Source: Pseudomonas linyingensis (lineage in GTDB: Bacteria > Pseudomonadota > Gammaproteobacteria > Pseudomonadales > Pseudomonadaceae). From it: DNA of 64,000 nt. Positions 31,694-41,235 of this stretch are shown here, in pieces. Both the position numbers and the translations under genes were made by a program. Location: contig NZ_FNZE01000003.1 in the NCBI RefSeq assembly GCF_900109175.1, positions 154,174-218,173 of the forward strand, in the 5' to 3' direction. Every line of letters begins with the position of its first letter. Within the stretch, counting starts at the first letter, position 1. The notes beneath the pieces were generated by a model. It was not told the DNA's origin. It ran no database searches and was given only the letters and a program-made list of their open reading frames with translations.

Positions 31694-32454
31694 GCATGGG
31701 CTTCGTCGTCGTCATTCCCGCCCGCTACGCCTCCACCCGCCTGCCCGGCAAGCCGCTGCAGGATATCGCCGGCAAGCCGATGATCCAGCACGTCTGGGAG
31801 CAGGCCAGGAAGAGTGCGGCCAGCCGCGTGGTGGTGGCCACCGACGATGCGCGCATCGTCGCGGCCTGCCAGGCGTTCGGCGCCGAGGTGCTGCTGACCC
31901 GTGTCGACCACAATTCCGGCACCGATCGCTTGGCCGAGGTGGCCAGTCAGCTCGGCCTGGCCAGCGACGCTATCGTGGTCAACGTGCAGGGCGACGAGCC
32001 GCTGATTCCGCCGGCAATCATTGACCAAGTGGCCGCCAATCTGGCGGCCCATCCGGAAGCGGGTATCGCCACCCTTGGCGAGCCGCTGCATGACGCCGCC
32101 CAGCTGTTCAATCCCAACGTGGTCAAGCTGGTCGCCGATGCCCAGGGGCTGGCATTGACCTTCAGCCGTGCGCCGCTGCCCTGGGCACGCGATGCCTTCG
32201 CCGTCGGCCGCGAGCAGCTGCCGCCAGGCGTGCCGTTTCGCCGCCATATCGGCATCTACGCCTACCGCGCCGGCTTTCTGCATGATTTCGTCGCCTGGGG
32301 CCCGTGCTGGCTGGAAGACACCGAGTGTCTCGAGCAGCTGCGCGCGCTCTGGCATGGGGTGCGCATCCATGTCGCCGACGCCCTAGAGGCGCCGCCGGCC
32401 GGGGTCGATACGCCGGAAGACCTGCAGCGCGTGCGCCAGTTGTTGGGAGCCTGA
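31690..32454 (+). CDS. kdsB: CMP-Kdo synthetase KdsB
   Basis: 3-deoxy-manno-octulosonate cytidylyltransferase (254 aa), which activates Kdo for lipopolysaccharide core. Signatures: [17 protein letters not shown] at the nucleotide site, [19 protein letters not shown] and a C-terminal [14 protein letters not shown] 31690 overlaps the preceding stop; intact and of usual length. Confidence 0.97.
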   Translation: MSMGFVVVIPARYASTRLPGKPLQDIAGKPMIQHVWEQARKSAASRVVVATDDARIVAACQAFGAEVLLTRVDHNSGTDRLAEVASQLGLASDAIVVNVQGDEPLIPPAIIDQVAANLAAHPEAGIATLGEPLHDAAQLFNPNVVKLVADAQGLALTFSRAPLPWARDAFAVGREQLPPGVPFRRHIGIYAYRAGFLHDFVAWGPCWLEDTECLEQLRALWHGVRIHVADALEAPPAGVDTPEDLQRVRQLLGA

Positions 32455-32456
32455 GC

Positions 32457-32555
32457 ATGCGCCTGCTGTTTGTCTGGCCGGGCAACATCCGCCGCGTGGC
32501 AGCGACCGAGCTGGTCGGTGAGCGTCTGATCGAACAGATCCGGGAGGGCCTGTGA
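32457..32555 (+). pseudogene. Collapsed remnant of ptpA (low-molecular-weight protein tyrosine phosphatase)
   Basis: In P. aeruginosa ptpA (about 154 aa) lies exactly between kdsB and murB. Here an in-frame 32-codon ORF is left. Its first 13 residues, MRLLFVWPGNIRR, align with the LMW-PTP start MRVLFVCLGNICR, and its last part LVGERLIEQIREGL resembles the C-terminal helix. The catalytic Cys7 is Trp and Cys12 is Arg; the DPYY-type acid loop and most of the fold are missing. The 4-bp overlap with murB (GTGA) is kept, suggesting the ORF may persist for translational coupling. Identification rests on position and short matches. Confidence 0.7.
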
Positions 32556-33571
32556 GCCTGAGCGTGCATGAGCAGCAGTCGCTGCAGCGTTACAACACCT
32601 TCGGCGTGGCGGTGGCGGCGCGGTGGTATGCCGAGGCGGCCAGCGATGGCGAGGTGCGTGAGGCGCTGGAGGCGGCCCGCCAGCGCGGCACCGAGCTGCT
32701 GGTGCTGGGGGGCGGCAGCAACCTGTTGCTGACCGCCGACCTGGATGCCTTTGTCCTGCGCATGACCAGCCGTGGCCGGCGTCTGCTGGGCGAGGAGGGC
32801 GGTCAGCTGCTGGTCGAGGCCGAGGCCGGCGAGCCCTGGCATCCCTTCGTGCAGTGGACCCTGGAGCAGGGGCTGGCCGGTCTGGAGAACCTCAGCCTGA
32901 TTCCCGGCACGGTCGGCGCGGCGCCGATGCAGAACATCGGCGCCTACGGCGTCGAGCTCAAGGATGTGCTGCACAGCCTGGTGGCGCTGGATCGCGCGAG
33001 CGGCGAGCTGCGCGAGTTTCGCGCCGACGAGTGCGAGTTCGCCTACCGCCATAGCCGCTTCAAGCGCGAGGGTGGGCGCTGGTTGATCCTCAGGGTGCGC
33101 TTTGCCCTGAGTCGCGACGCAGCCCTGCATCTGGATTACGGTCCGGTGCGTCAGCGACTGCAGGAGCAGGGCATCGCCACGCCGACGCCGTTGGACGTCA
33201 GCCGGGCGATCTGCGCCATTCGCGCGGAAAAACTGCCGGACCCGCAGGTGCTGGGCAATGCCGGCAGCTTCTTCAAGAATCCGCTGGTCAGCGAGGCTCA
33301 GGCCGCCCAGCTGTGTGCTCAGTGGCCGGGGCTGGTCGGCTATCCGGCCGGTGCCGGGCAGGTCAAGCTGGCGGCCGGCTGGCTGATCGAGCAGGCTGGC
33401 TGGAAGGGCTATCGCGACGGAGATGCCGGCGTGCATGCGCTGCAGGCACTGGTGTTGGTCAATTACGGTGCGGCCAGTGGTGGTCAGCTGCTGGCGCTGG
33501 CGCAACGCATCCAGGCGGATATCCGCGAGCGCTTCGATGTCGAGCTGGAGATCGAGCCGGTCGTCTGCTGA
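32552..33571 (+). CDS. murB: UDP-N-acetylenolpyruvoylglucosamine reductase MurB
   Basis: FAD enzyme (339 aa) that reduces enolpyruvyl-UDP-GlcNAc to UDP-MurNAc. Type I MurB features are present: YNTFGV, VLGGGSNLLLT, ENLSLIPGTVGAAPMQNIGAYGVEL, the Tyr-containing FAYRHSRFK, and GNAGSFFKNPLV with the catalytic Ser. It starts with GTG at 32552 inside the ptpA remnant's last codons. Followed by a strong terminator. Confidence 0.97.
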   Translation: MSLSVHEQQSLQRYNTFGVAVAARWYAEAASDGEVREALEAARQRGTELLVLGGGSNLLLTADLDAFVLRMTSRGRRLLGEEGGQLLVEAEAGEPWHPFVQWTLEQGLAGLENLSLIPGTVGAAPMQNIGAYGVELKDVLHSLVALDRASGELREFRADECEFAYRHSRFKREGGRWLILRVRFALSRDAALHLDYGPVRQRLQEQGIATPTPLDVSRAICAIRAEKLPDPQVLGNAGSFFKNPLVSEAQAAQLCAQWPGLVGYPAGAGQVKLAAGWLIEQAGWKGYRDGDAGVHALQALVLVNYGAASGGQLLALAQRIQADIRERFDVELEIEPVVC

Positions 33572-33627
33572 GGGCGCGACGCTCGAGGCACCTTGGCGGC
33601 ACGGCTGGCGTAGTCGCCACCACAAAC

Positions 33628-33663
33628 AAAAAAGGGGGAATGCCGAAGCATTCCCCCTTTTTT
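33628..33663. terminator. Bidirectional terminator between murB and rne
   Basis: Sixteen-bp perfect arms with a CGAA loop, six A on the left foot and six T on the right, between converging murB and rne. Confidence 0.94.
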
Positions 33664-33683
33664 GTTGGGCGCTAGCCGGACCG

Positions 33684-36600
33684 TCAGGCCTGGGGCTTGC
33701 GCTCCTCTTCAGGCTGGGCCTGCTCCTGGCTCGGCGCTTGCACTTCAGCTTCGGCAACCGGCTCGCTGGTGCGGGCAGGTTGTTCGGCTTCGCTCGGCGC
33801 CTGCTCGGTTACCTCCGCTTCGCTGGTCGCTTCGGCCGCAGTTTCGCTGGCTGAGGCTACTACCGGGGCTTCCTCGGCGACGGTCGGAGCGCTCTCGGTG
33901 CTCGCCGCAGCTTCGCTGCCCTGTGCCGCCTGGCGTGCCGCTTGCTCGGCAGCCGCGGCTTCACGAGCCAGGCGCTCGGCCTCGCGACGACGACGACGCT
34001 CGCGCGGATCGTTCGGTGCGCGAGAGCCGGCCGCTGCGGCGGCTTCTTCGCTGGCTTCGCTGCTGGCGGTTACGCCGGCGGCCACGGTTTCGGTCTCAGC
34101 CTCCTGGGCAGCGACAGCCAGTTGCGGCGCTTCGAAGCTCACCACCGGTGCTTCAACCGGTTCGGCGCTTTCAGTGCTGACAGCCACTGCAGTTTCGACG
34201 GCAACCTCTGCTGCCGGCTCGACGCTGGCTGCGGCCTCGGGGGTGACGGCGCTGGCGACTTCGGTCACGGCGACGGCAGCGGCGGTACCGGCGGCAGCGA
34301 GTGCGATGGCGTCGGCGGTGGCCTGGCGTGCCAGGCTGTCTTCCTCGCTCGGCAGTTCGTCGGGGCCGGCGTCACGCTGGCGCTCGCGGCGATTGCTGCG
34401 GCGGCGCTGGCCACGCGAACGACGGCGCGGACGCTCGCCTTCGCTACCTTCCGCCTGCTCGTCCTGGTTCAGCTCTTCCTCGAGGGTCTCGCCTTCCTCG
34501 GCGCTGGCCTGCTCGGCGGTCTCTTCGCTACGCGCGGCGCGCGGTGCCCGCTCGCTGCGCGGCTTGCGCTCGGCGCGCTCCTGGCGACCTTCGACCTGCT
34601 CGGCGGCTTCTACCGGACGAACTTCCTCGGCAGTTGCAGCCTCTTCGTTAGCCGGAAGCTCTTCGCGGGGCTGGCGTTCCTCTCGCGGCTTGCGCTCTTC
34701 ACGGGGTTGGCGCTCCTCGCTTACAGGACGCTCTTCGCGGGGTTGACGCTCTTCACGCGGCTGGCGCTCTTCGCGCGGTTGACGCTCCTCGCGGGGCTGA
34801 CGCTCTTCACGCGGCTGACGTTCCTCGCGGGGCTGACGCTCTTCACGTGGTTGACGCTCTTCGCGGGGCTGACGCTCCTCACGCGGCTTGCGTTCTTCGC
34901 GGGGCTGGCGTTCCTCGCTGGCCGGACGCTCTTCGCGGGGCTTGCGCTCTTCGCGCGGTTTGCGTTCCTCGCGCGATTTGCGCTCGCCGCGTTCACCACG
35001 GTCGCTGCGCTCACCGTCGCGACGACGGTTCTGCTGGCGGCCATTGCGACGCTCTTCGCTGCGTTGCGGGCGCTCGCCGGTGCTCGGCTGCTCACTGGCG
35101 GTGGTCGGCTTGGGCTCTTCCTTGCCGGCAAACAGACCAACCAGCGAGCGGATCAAGCCCTTGAACAGACTCGGTTCGGGGGTCGGGTGGGCGAGTGGAG
35201 CGGGTGCGGCCGCCGCGGCAGGTGCTTCGACGACCTGCGGTGCCGGGCGCTCGTGGGTCACGGTCTTCACGACCGCTTCCTGGCGTACCAGGGTGCGGGT
35301 GGCCGCCACCGGCTGGACTTCCTCGACTTCGGTCGGGGTCATCTCGTAGCTGGACTGGCCGACCAGGGCATCGGTGCTGTCGTCGCGCAGACGCTGCACT
35401 TCGAAGTTCGGCGTCTCCAGGTGATCGTTCGGCAGGATGACGATGCGCGCACGGGTGCGCAGCTCGATCTTGGTGATGGCGTTGCGCTTCTCGTTGAGCA
35501 GGAAGGCGGCCACCGGGATCGGCACCTGGGCGCGGACTTCGGCGGTGCGGTCCTTGAGGGCTTCTTCCTCGATCAGGCGCAGGATCGCCAGCGACAGCGA
35601 TTCGACGTCGCGGATGATGCCCTGGCCGTTGCAGCGCGGGCAGACGATGCCGCTGGTTTCACCGAGCGACGGGCGCAGGCGTTGGCGGGACATTTCCAGC
35701 AGGCCGAAGCGCGAGATGCGGCCGACCTGGACGCGGGCGCGGTCGGCTTCCAGGCATTCGCGGACCTTGTCTTCCACGGCACGCTGGTTCTTGGCCGGGG
35801 TCATGTCGATGAAGTCGATGACGATCAGGCCGCCGATATCGCGCAGGCGCAGCTGGCGGGCGATTTCCTCGGCCGCTTCCAGGTTGGTCTGCAGCGCGGT
35901 CTCCTCGATGTCGCTGCCCTTGGTGGCGCGCGCCGAGTTGATGTCGATGGAGACCAGGGCTTCGGTCGGGTCGATGACGATGGAGCCGCCGGACGGCAGC
36001 TTCACTTCGCGCTGGAAGGCGGTCTCGATCTGGCTCTCGATCTGGAAGCGGTTGAACAGCGGCACGCTGTCCTGGTACAGCTTGATCTTGCTGGCGTACT
36101 GCGGCATCACCTGCTGGATGAAGCTGAGGGCTTCCTCCTGAGCTTCGACGCTGTCGACCAGCACTTCACCGATGTCCTGGCGCAGGTAGTCGCGGATGGC
36201 GCGGATGATGACGTTGCTTTCCTGGTAGATCAGGAAAGGTGCGGCGCGGTCCTGGGAGGCTTCCTTGATCGCGGTCCACAGCTGCACCAGGTAGTCGAGG
36301 TCCCACTGCAGCTCTTCGCTGGAACGGCCGAGGCCGGCGGTACGCACGATCAGGCCCATGTCGCCCGGGGCGTTGAGGCCGTTGAGGGCTTCGCGCAGTT
36401 CGTTGCGTTCCTCGCCCTCGATGCGCCGGGAGATGCCGCCAGCGCGCGGGTTGTTGGGCATCAGAACCAGATAGCGGCCGGCCAGGCTGATGAAGGTGGT
36501 CAGGGCTGCGCCCTTGTTGCCACGCTCTTCCTTCTCGACCTGAACGATGACTTCCTGGCCTTCGCGGAGCACGTCCTTGATGTTGACGCGACCCTCGGGG

Positions 36601-36842
36601 GTCTTGCTGAAGTACTCGCGGGAGATTTCCTTGAGCGGCAGGAAGCCGTGACGATCGGCGCCGAAGTCGACGAAGGCAGCCTCGAGGCTGGGCTCTACGC
36701 GGGTGATGCGGCCCTTGTAGATGTTGGCCTTTTTCTGCTGGCGAGCGCCCGATTCGATGTCGAGGTCGAACAGACGTTGGCCGTCGACCAGGGCAACACG
36801 CAACTCTTCGGGTTGAGTCGCGTTGATCAGCATTCTTTTCAT
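33684..36842 (-). CDS. rne: Ribonuclease E
   Basis: Essential endoribonuclease and degradosome scaffold, 1052 aa. The N-terminal half has the S1 domain (about 37-120), RNase H-like and 5' sensor parts, the DNase I-like catalytic region with [20 protein letters not shown] and LIVIDFIDM (the two metal-binding Asp), and the Zn-link CPRCNGQG near residue 400. The C-terminal half is disordered: an arginine-rich repeat array at about 620-728, other RNA-binding basic runs, and NDPR (about 944-947) followed by ERRRRRE. In P. aeruginosa the NDPR motif binds PNPase and REER repeats bind RNA. ATG 36842 gives the conserved [10 protein letters not shown] start. A long leader suggests feedback control. Confidence 0.97.
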   Translation of the reverse strand: MKRMLINATQPEELRVALVDGQRLFDLDIESGARQQKKANIYKGRITRVEPSLEAAFVDFGADRHGFLPLKEISREYFSKTPEGRVNIKDVLREGQEVIVQVEKEERGNKGAALTTFISLAGRYLVLMPNNPRAGGISRRIEGEERNELREALNGLNAPGDMGLIVRTAGLGRSSEELQWDLDYLVQLWTAIKEASQDRAAPFLIYQESNVIIRAIRDYLRQDIGEVLVDSVEAQEEALSFIQQVMPQYASKIKLYQDSVPLFNRFQIESQIETAFQREVKLPSGGSIVIDPTEALVSIDINSARATKGSDIEETALQTNLEAAEEIARQLRLRDIGGLIVIDFIDMTPAKNQRAVEDKVRECLEADRARVQVGRISRFGLLEMSRQRLRPSLGETSGIVCPRCNGQGIIRDVESLSLAILRLIEEEALKDRTAEVRAQVPIPVAAFLLNEKRNAITKIELRTRARIVILPNDHLETPNFEVQRLRDDSTDALVGQSSYEMTPTEVEEVQPVAATRTLVRQEAVVKTVTHERPAPQVVEAPAAAAAPAPLAHPTPEPSLFKGLIRSLVGLFAGKEEPKPTTASEQPSTGERPQRSEERRNGRQQNRRRDGERSDRGERGERKSREERKPREERKPREERPASEERQPREERKPREERQPREERQPREERQPREERQPREERQPREERQPREERQPREERQPREERPVSEERQPREERKPREERQPREELPANEEAATAEEVRPVEAAEQVEGRQERAERKPRSERAPRAARSEETAEQASAEEGETLEEELNQDEQAEGSEGERPRRRSRGQRRRSNRRERQRDAGPDELPSEEDSLARQATADAIALAAAGTAAAVAVTEVASAVTPEAAASVEPAAEVAVETAVAVSTESAEPVEAPVVSFEAPQLAVAAQEAETETVAAGVTASSEASEEAAAAAGSRAPNDPRERRRRREAERLAREAAAAEQAARQAAQGSEAAASTESAPTVAEEAPVVASASETAAEATSEAEVTEQAPSEAEQPARTSEPVAEAEVQAPSQEQAQPEEERKPQA
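34660..34983 (-). repeat. 18-bp tandem repeats encoding REER hexapeptides in RNase E
   Basis: About 18 in-frame units of 18 bp encode (Q/K)PREER, including eight identical QPREER units in a row, with two divergent units ([12 protein letters not shown]) as breaks. At DNA level the units differ mainly by synonymous changes. The array is within rne codons about 620-728. Confidence 0.93.
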
Positions 36843-37321
36843 GTAATACCAATGGTTTCCGGGCTGCCGGAAACGGCGGTTGGCACACACGACTCTCGTG
36901 GGCGGTGTCAGGTGCGCCGGGAACGGTCTGGCCGTTGCCCTTGTCAAGCGCTGCAGGCACGGGCCTGGCGCGACTGGCGTCTCCTGCTAACTGTCAGGCA
37001 CAGAAGCACTCATTCAGGAGGAGGAATCAAGCGACACTGCGGACGCTCTTGGCGTCTGGGAAGTCGAGTGCTACGCAGTCGGTCGTTTGTGCATCTCCAC
37101 CCTGCACATGTCCGTGAGAATCGGGTGCCGCGCGCAGAATCCGCAGCGGGTTAGCATTTGCACGGAGCGCCTGGCGACCCGTACGTCATGTCTCGAGGCT
37201 GGGTTTCCGAGGCATCCACTTGCACTGGCGGATGCCCCGTCGGACGGCCTGACGTCCAGTAATCGTATGTCCGGCGCCGGATTGTCTGGTCTGGCGCGGG
37301 CTTAATACCGCTTTTGGCGGC
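36843..37321 (-). promoter_or_regulatory. Long 5' leader of rne
   Basis: The predicted rne promoter at 37328-37356 puts the start near 37321, so about 480 nt of untranslated leader precede the rne ATG. No gene is seen in it on either strand, and no good Shine-Dalgarno precedes the ATG. Several short inverted repeats are present, including TCCGGCGCCGGA at 37270-37281. In E. coli RNase E controls its own mRNA through a 361-nt leader; a similar role here is inference. Confidence 0.6.
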
Positions 37322-37327
37322 GCCGGG

Positions 37328-37356
37328 ACTATAGCAGCAATCATTAAGTGCTTCAA
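37328..37356 (-). promoter_or_regulatory. Sigma70 promoter of rne
   Basis: On the minus strand TTGAAG (37351-37356), exact 17-bp spacer, TATAGT (37328-37333). Both boxes are near consensus. Confidence 0.75.
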
Positions 37357-37369
37357 TTCGGGGAAAAAT

Positions 37370-37378
37370 TGCTATGAT
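37370..37378 (+). promoter_or_regulatory. Extended -10 promoter element of rluC
   Basis: TGCTATGAT is an extended -10 (TGn-TATGAT). No good -35 is seen at the right distance, as common for extended -10 promoters. The expected start 7 nt downstream coincides with the A of the rluC ATG at 37385. Confidence 0.55.
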
Positions 37379-37384
37379 TCGCGC

Positions 37385-38338
37385 ATGACAACTCCCTCTC
37401 AAATCTCCACTGGCGTCCAGCTGCTCGAAGTGCAGCCGGAGATCGCCGGGCAGCGCATCGACAACTTTCTTCGTACCCAGTTGAAAGGTGTTCCCAAAAC
37501 ATTGATTTATCGCATCCTGCGCAAGGGCGAAGTGCGCGTGAACAAGGGCCGGATCAAGCCTGAGTACAAGCTGCAGGCAGGCGATGTGGTGCGGGTGCCG
37601 CCGCTGCGCTTGGCCGAGCGCGACGAGCCCGAGCCGCTGGCGCAGGGGCTGCTGCAGCGGCTCGAGGCGGCCATCGTCTACGAGGACAAGGCGCTGATCG
37701 TGCTCAACAAGCCGGCCGGCATTGCCGTGCATGGCGGTAGCGGGCTCAACTACGGGGTGATCGAGGCCTTCCGGCAGTTGCGCCCGGATGCCAAGGATAT
37801 CGAGCTGGTGCATCGTCTCGATCGCGACACTTCCGGCCTTTTGATGATCGCCAAGAAGCGCAGCATGCTGCGGCATCTGCATGAGGCGCTGCGTGGTGAC
37901 GGGGTGGACAAGCGTTACCTGGCGCTGGTGCGCGGCAGCTGGCCGACCGCAAAGAAGCGCATCAGTGCGCCCCTGCTGAAGAACAACCTGCGCTCGGGTG
38001 AGCGCATGGTCGAGGTCAATCCGGAGGGCAAGGATGCGCTGACCGAGTTTCGCGTGGTGCGCCGCTTCGGCGACTTCGCCACTCTGATCGAAGCCAGCCC
38101 GATCACCGGGCGGACCCACCAGATTCGCGTGCACGCCAAGCATGCCGGTCACTCGATTGCTGGCGACAGCAAGTATGGCGACGAGGAGTTCACTCGCGAG
38201 ATTCGCGAGCTGGGCGGCAAGCGCCTGTTCCTGCATGCCCATGCCTTGCGCGTGACGCTGCCCGATGGCGGCGTGCTCGAGCTTGAGGCGCCGGTCGACG
38301 ACGTGTGGGCGAAAACCTTGGAGCGTCTGGGTGCCTGA
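37385..38338 (+). CDS. rluC: 23S rRNA pseudouridine synthase RluC
   Basis: A 317-aa synthase expected to make pseudouridines 955/2504/2580 in 23S rRNA. The S4 domain (about 15-80) reads [33 protein letters not shown]; the catalytic motif [15 protein letters not shown] holds the active-site Asp. The N-terminus aligns with E. coli RluC, supporting the ATG at 37385. There is no Shine-Dalgarno before it. Divergent from rne, as in other gammaproteobacteria; overlaps the next gene by 8 bp. Confidence 0.96.
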   Translation: MTTPSQISTGVQLLEVQPEIAGQRIDNFLRTQLKGVPKTLIYRILRKGEVRVNKGRIKPEYKLQAGDVVRVPPLRLAERDEPEPLAQGLLQRLEAAIVYEDKALIVLNKPAGIAVHGGSGLNYGVIEAFRQLRPDAKDIELVHRLDRDTSGLLMIAKKRSMLRHLHEALRGDGVDKRYLALVRGSWPTAKKRISAPLLKNNLRSGERMVEVNPEGKDALTEFRVVRRFGDFATLIEASPITGRTHQIRVHAKHAGHSIAGDSKYGDEEFTREIRELGGKRLFLHAHALRVTLPDGGVLELEAPVDDVWAKTLERLGA

Positions 38339-39026
38339 TCGTCAGCTGCTGGTGTTCGACTGGGATGGGACCCTGGTCGATTCGATTGCCCGGATCGTCG
38401 AGTCGATGCGTGTGGCGGCGAGCGAGTGCGCGCTGCCGCAGCTGGGCGAGATGACTATTCGCGGCATCATCGGCCTCGGTCTGCCGGAGGCGATCCGCGC
38501 GCTCTATCCCGGGCTGGAGGATCCGCAGCAGGTGGCGCGCTTCCGGCAAGTCTACAGTGATCATTACATCCAGCTGGAAAGCTCGCCCTCGCCGTTGTTC
38601 GAGGGGGTGCGCGAGTCGCTGCTGGTGTTTCGCGAACAGGGCTACCGCCTGGCGGTGGCTACCGGCAAGAGCCGGCGCGGCCTGGATCGGGTGCTGGCCG
38701 GGCACGGCTGGGAAGATTTCTTCGATGTCACGCGCTGTGCCGATGAGACGGCGAGCAAGCCAGACCCGCGCATGCTGCGCGAGATTCTCGAACATTGCGC
38801 GCTGGCGCCCGAGCAGGCGCTGATGGTGGGTGACTCGCCTTTCGATCTGCAGATGGCGCACAACGCCGGCATGATGGCGGTGGCGGTGGGATACGGTGCG
38901 CAGCCGCTGGAAGTGCTGCAGGGGTATCGTCCGCATTTGGCTATTCAGCGCTTTGCTGAGCTCGAGTGCTGGCTGGCGCAAGGTAATCACTCTATGGATG
39001 AGGGGGCTGGGCATGCAGTCGGATGA
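38331..39026 (+). CDS. HAD-superfamily phosphatase, phosphoglycolate phosphatase-like
   Basis: A 231-aa HAD hydrolase (subfamily IA) with motif [10 protein letters not shown], motif II in VATGKS, a Lys in SKPDP (motif III) and motif [13 protein letters not shown]. Substrate is unknown; it sits in the PA2974 position. The GTG at 38331, inside the end of rluC, gives a start just before motif I and has GGAG upstream; translational coupling to rluC is likely. Confidence 0.9.
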   Translation: MPDRQLLVFDWDGTLVDSIARIVESMRVAASECALPQLGEMTIRGIIGLGLPEAIRALYPGLEDPQQVARFRQVYSDHYIQLESSPSPLFEGVRESLLVFREQGYRLAVATGKSRRGLDRVLAGHGWEDFFDVTRCADETASKPDPRMLREILEHCALAPEQALMVGDSPFDLQMAHNAGMMAVAVGYGAQPLEVLQGYRPHLAIQRFAELECWLAQGNHSMDEGAGHAVG

Positions 39027-39990
39027 ATGGAAGGCGGCGTCGGCGCCGTCGGATGACAAGACCTGGAAGTTGCTGGAGAGGGCGGTGCTGGCCGGGGTGG
39101 TCGAGCAGCGCCGGTCGCGACGCTGGGGAATCTTCTTCAAGAGCCTCGGCTTTCTCTACGTGTTCGTGGTGCTGTTCCTGTTTTCACCCTGGTCGAGCCT
39201 GGAGAAGGCGGCTGCGCTGAAGTCGCATACCGCGCTGATCGAGGTGAAGGGGGTGATTGCCGACGAGGAGCGGGCCAGTGCCGACAATATCGTCGGCAGT
39301 CTGCGGGCGGCCTTCGAGGACAAGAATACCCGCGCGGTTGTGCTGCGGATCAACAGTCCGGGCGGCAGTCCGGTGCAGTCGGGCTACATCTATGACGAGA
39401 TCCGCCGTCTGCGTGGTGAGTATCCGGACACCAAGCTGTACGCGGTGATCACCGATCTGGGGGCTTCGGGCGCCTACTACATCGCCAGTGCGGCCGATGC
39501 CATCTACGCCGACAAGGCTAGCCTGGTTGGCTCCATCGGCGTGACCGCTTCGGGTTTCGGTTTTGTCGATGTGATGCAGAAGGTGGGGGTCGAGCGTCGC
39601 GTGTACACCTCCGGCGAGCACAAGACCTTCCTCGATCCGTTCATGCCGCAGAAGGTTGAGGAGACCCGCTTCTGGGCTGAGGTGCTCGACACCACCCACA
39701 AGCAGTTCATTGCCAGCGTCAAACAGGGGCGTGGCGAGCGCCTCAAGGACAAGGAGCATCCCGAGCTGTTCTCTGGGCTGGTCTGGTCCGGCGAGCAGGC
39801 GCTCGGGCTGGGGCTGATCGACGGGCTGGGTAGTGCCAGCTACGTGGCGCGCGAGGTGGTGGGCGAAAAAAATCTGGTCGACTTCACCCGCAAGGAATCG
39901 CCGATCGATCGTTTTGCCAAGAAGCTGGGAGCTGGCGTCGCCGAGCAGATTTCGCTGTGGACGGAGTTGCGCGGCCCGGTTCTGCGCTGA
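39013..39990 (+). CDS. sppA: S49-family signal peptide peptidase SppA (short form)
   Basis: A 325-aa inner-membrane serine peptidase that degrades cleaved signal peptides. One membrane helix at about 37-57 follows a cytoplasmic N-terminus. The protease core has INSPGGSPVQSG, the nucleophile in LGASGAYYIASAAD, LVGSIGV and a general-base Lys region near YTSGEHKTFLDPF. It is half the size of the duplicated E. coli SppA, as is usual for this form. It overlaps the HAD gene by 14 bp; ATG 39013 has GAGGGG upstream. Confidence 0.93.
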   Translation: MQSDEWKAASAPSDDKTWKLLERAVLAGVVEQRRSRRWGIFFKSLGFLYVFVVLFLFSPWSSLEKAAALKSHTALIEVKGVIADEERASADNIVGSLRAAFEDKNTRAVVLRINSPGGSPVQSGYIYDEIRRLRGEYPDTKLYAVITDLGASGAYYIASAADAIYADKASLVGSIGVTASGFGFVDVMQKVGVERRVYTSGEHKTFLDPFMPQKVEETRFWAEVLDTTHKQFIASVKQGRGERLKDKEHPELFSGLVWSGEQALGLGLIDGLGSASYVAREVVGEKNLVDFTRKESPIDRFAKKLGAGVAEQISLWTELRGPVLR

Positions 39991-40006
39991 ATTGCTGGTA
40001 GGGCGC

Positions 40007-40585
40007 TCAGGGAATCTGCACGCCTTCGGCGAGCAGCATGTCGACCAGGCGGATCAGTGGCAGGCCGATCAGGCTGGTGGCGTCCTCACCGGCGGTGCTG
40101 CGGAACAGGCTGATGCCGAGGCCTTCGGATTTGAAGCTGCCGGCACAATCGTAGGGCTGTTCCAGGCGTAGGTAGCGCTCGATGCATGCGTCGTCGAGTG
40201 TACGGAAGTGCACGGTAAAGGGTATGCAGGCGGTTTGTGTGTGGCCGCTCTGCGAGTTGTGCAGGCACAGGCCTGTATAGAAGGTCACGCTGGCGCCGCT
40301 GGCTGCGCGCAGTTGCTCGCGGGCGCGCTCGAAGGTGTGCGGCTTGCCGAGGATCTGCCCGTCGAGGGCGGCGACCTGGTCGGAGCCGATGATCAGGTGC
40401 TGGTGGTGGCGGCTGGCGAGGGCGCGGCTTTTCTGTTCGGCCAGGCGGCAGACCAGTCGTTCGGCGCTTTCTCCCGGCAGCGGGTTTTCGTCGATCTCCG
40501 GCGCCTGGCAAGCGAACGGCAGGTGCAGGCGCTCGAGCAGGGCGCGACGGTAGGGTGAGCTGGAGGCGAGAATCAGGGGTAGCAT
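40007..40585 (-). CDS. maf: Maf/YceF nucleotide pyrophosphatase
   Basis: A 192-aa Maf-fold protein. It begins [17 protein letters not shown] (substrate Ser/Arg motif) and has DENP, a GSDQVA central motif, KP and the terminal [15 protein letters not shown]. The YceF subfamily hydrolyses N7-methyl-GTP and similar modified nucleotides; assignment to this subfamily rests on the neighbouring yceD-rpmF-plsX order as well as sequence. Divergent from yceD and convergent with sppA. Confidence 0.92.
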   Translation of the reverse strand: MLPLILASSSPYRRALLERLHLPFACQAPEIDENPLPGESAERLVCRLAEQKSRALASRHHQHLIIGSDQVAALDGQILGKPHTFERAREQLRAASGASVTFYTGLCLHNSQSGHTQTACIPFTVHFRTLDDACIERYLRLEQPYDCAGSFKSEGLGISLFRSTAGEDATSLIGLPLIRLVDMLLAEGVQIP

Positions 40586-40654
40586 GTTGATCTCCTTGGA
40601 ATTTGCCGGCGATTTTAGGTGTCCCTGCGGCCAGCTGCACGTACGGAAATTTCT

Positions 40655-40683
40655 TTGACAGTTAAAAGGGGTATCCCTAGAAT
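40655..40683 (+). promoter_or_regulatory. Near-consensus sigma70 promoter of yceD-rpmF-plsX
   Basis: Perfect TTGACA (40655-40660), 17-bp spacer, TAGAAT (40678-40683). The predicted start (about 40690) leaves only about three bases before the yceD ATG at 40693, and no Shine-Dalgarno is present. Confidence 0.85.
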
Positions 40684-40692
40684 GGCGCGCTT

Positions 40693-41223
40693 ATGTTGAA
40701 AGGGCCGATTCCATCTCACATCGATCCGCGGAAACTCGCCGATCGCGCCAACACCCTCGAGGGTGATTGGCCGCTCAAGCAGTTTGCACGGCTCTGCGAG
40801 CAGTTGGTCAGCGATGCCGGAAATGTTCATGCTCGTTTCGAGTTTGGGCGTGACGAGCAACGGATGATCGTCATGCGCGGTAAGCTCGATGTCGAGGTGC
40901 AGATGGTTTGCCAGCGTTGTCTGGAGCCGGCGACCCTTCCCGTGCACAGCGAGTTCATCTACGCCGTGCTCAAGGAGGGCGCTTCGCTGGACGGTTTGCC
41001 GAAAGGCTACGATGCGCTGGAAGTGGGTGAGGAGCCGCTTGACCTGATTGCTGTGGTCGAGGATGAGCTTCTGCTTGCGCTACCCATCGTCCCGGCCCAC
41101 GACCCCGATAAATGCCAACACCCGGCAGGGTTTGCGGCAGCACCAGAACCGAGCGTCAACGAGGTTTCGCGGTCCAACCCGTTCGATGTACTGGCGCAGT
41201 TGAAACGTGACCCAAACGTTTAG
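40693..41223 (+). CDS. yceD: YceD (DUF177) protein, 23S rRNA accumulation protein
   Basis: A 176-aa protein with the DUF177 core: a MVCQRCLEPATLPV Cys pair and VEDELLLALPIVPAH with the trailing KCQ Cys. Its C-terminal NPFDVLAQLKRD is typical. The family is linked to 23S rRNA level or 50S biogenesis and almost always precedes rpmF. MLKGPIP matches the pseudomonad start, so the near-leaderless start is not an artefact of choosing the wrong Met. Confidence 0.92.
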   Translation: MLKGPIPSHIDPRKLADRANTLEGDWPLKQFARLCEQLVSDAGNVHARFEFGRDEQRMIVMRGKLDVEVQMVCQRCLEPATLPVHSEFIYAVLKEGASLDGLPKGYDALEVGEEPLDLIAVVEDELLLALPIVPAHDPDKCQHPAGFAAAPEPSVNEVSRSNPFDVLAQLKRDPNV

Positions 41224-41235
41224 GAGTTAATCAGT

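Noticed and set aside
34660-34983. Regular short repeats that could suggest a CRISPR array.
   Set aside because: There are no unique spacers; the 18-bp period is in frame and codes for hexapeptides of RNase E.
33942-37154. A 1070-codon open frame antisense to rne, Leu/Ala-rich with repeats.
   Set aside because: It is the mirror of a GC-rich coding sequence and of the REER repeat; the minus-strand frame is a full RNase E with conserved catalytic motifs.
22047-37281. TCCGGCGCCGGA shared by the sthA leader (22048-22059) and rne leader (37270-37281) as a common operator.
   Set aside because: A 12-bp GC-only palindrome is likely by chance in DNA this GC-rich and the surroundings differ.
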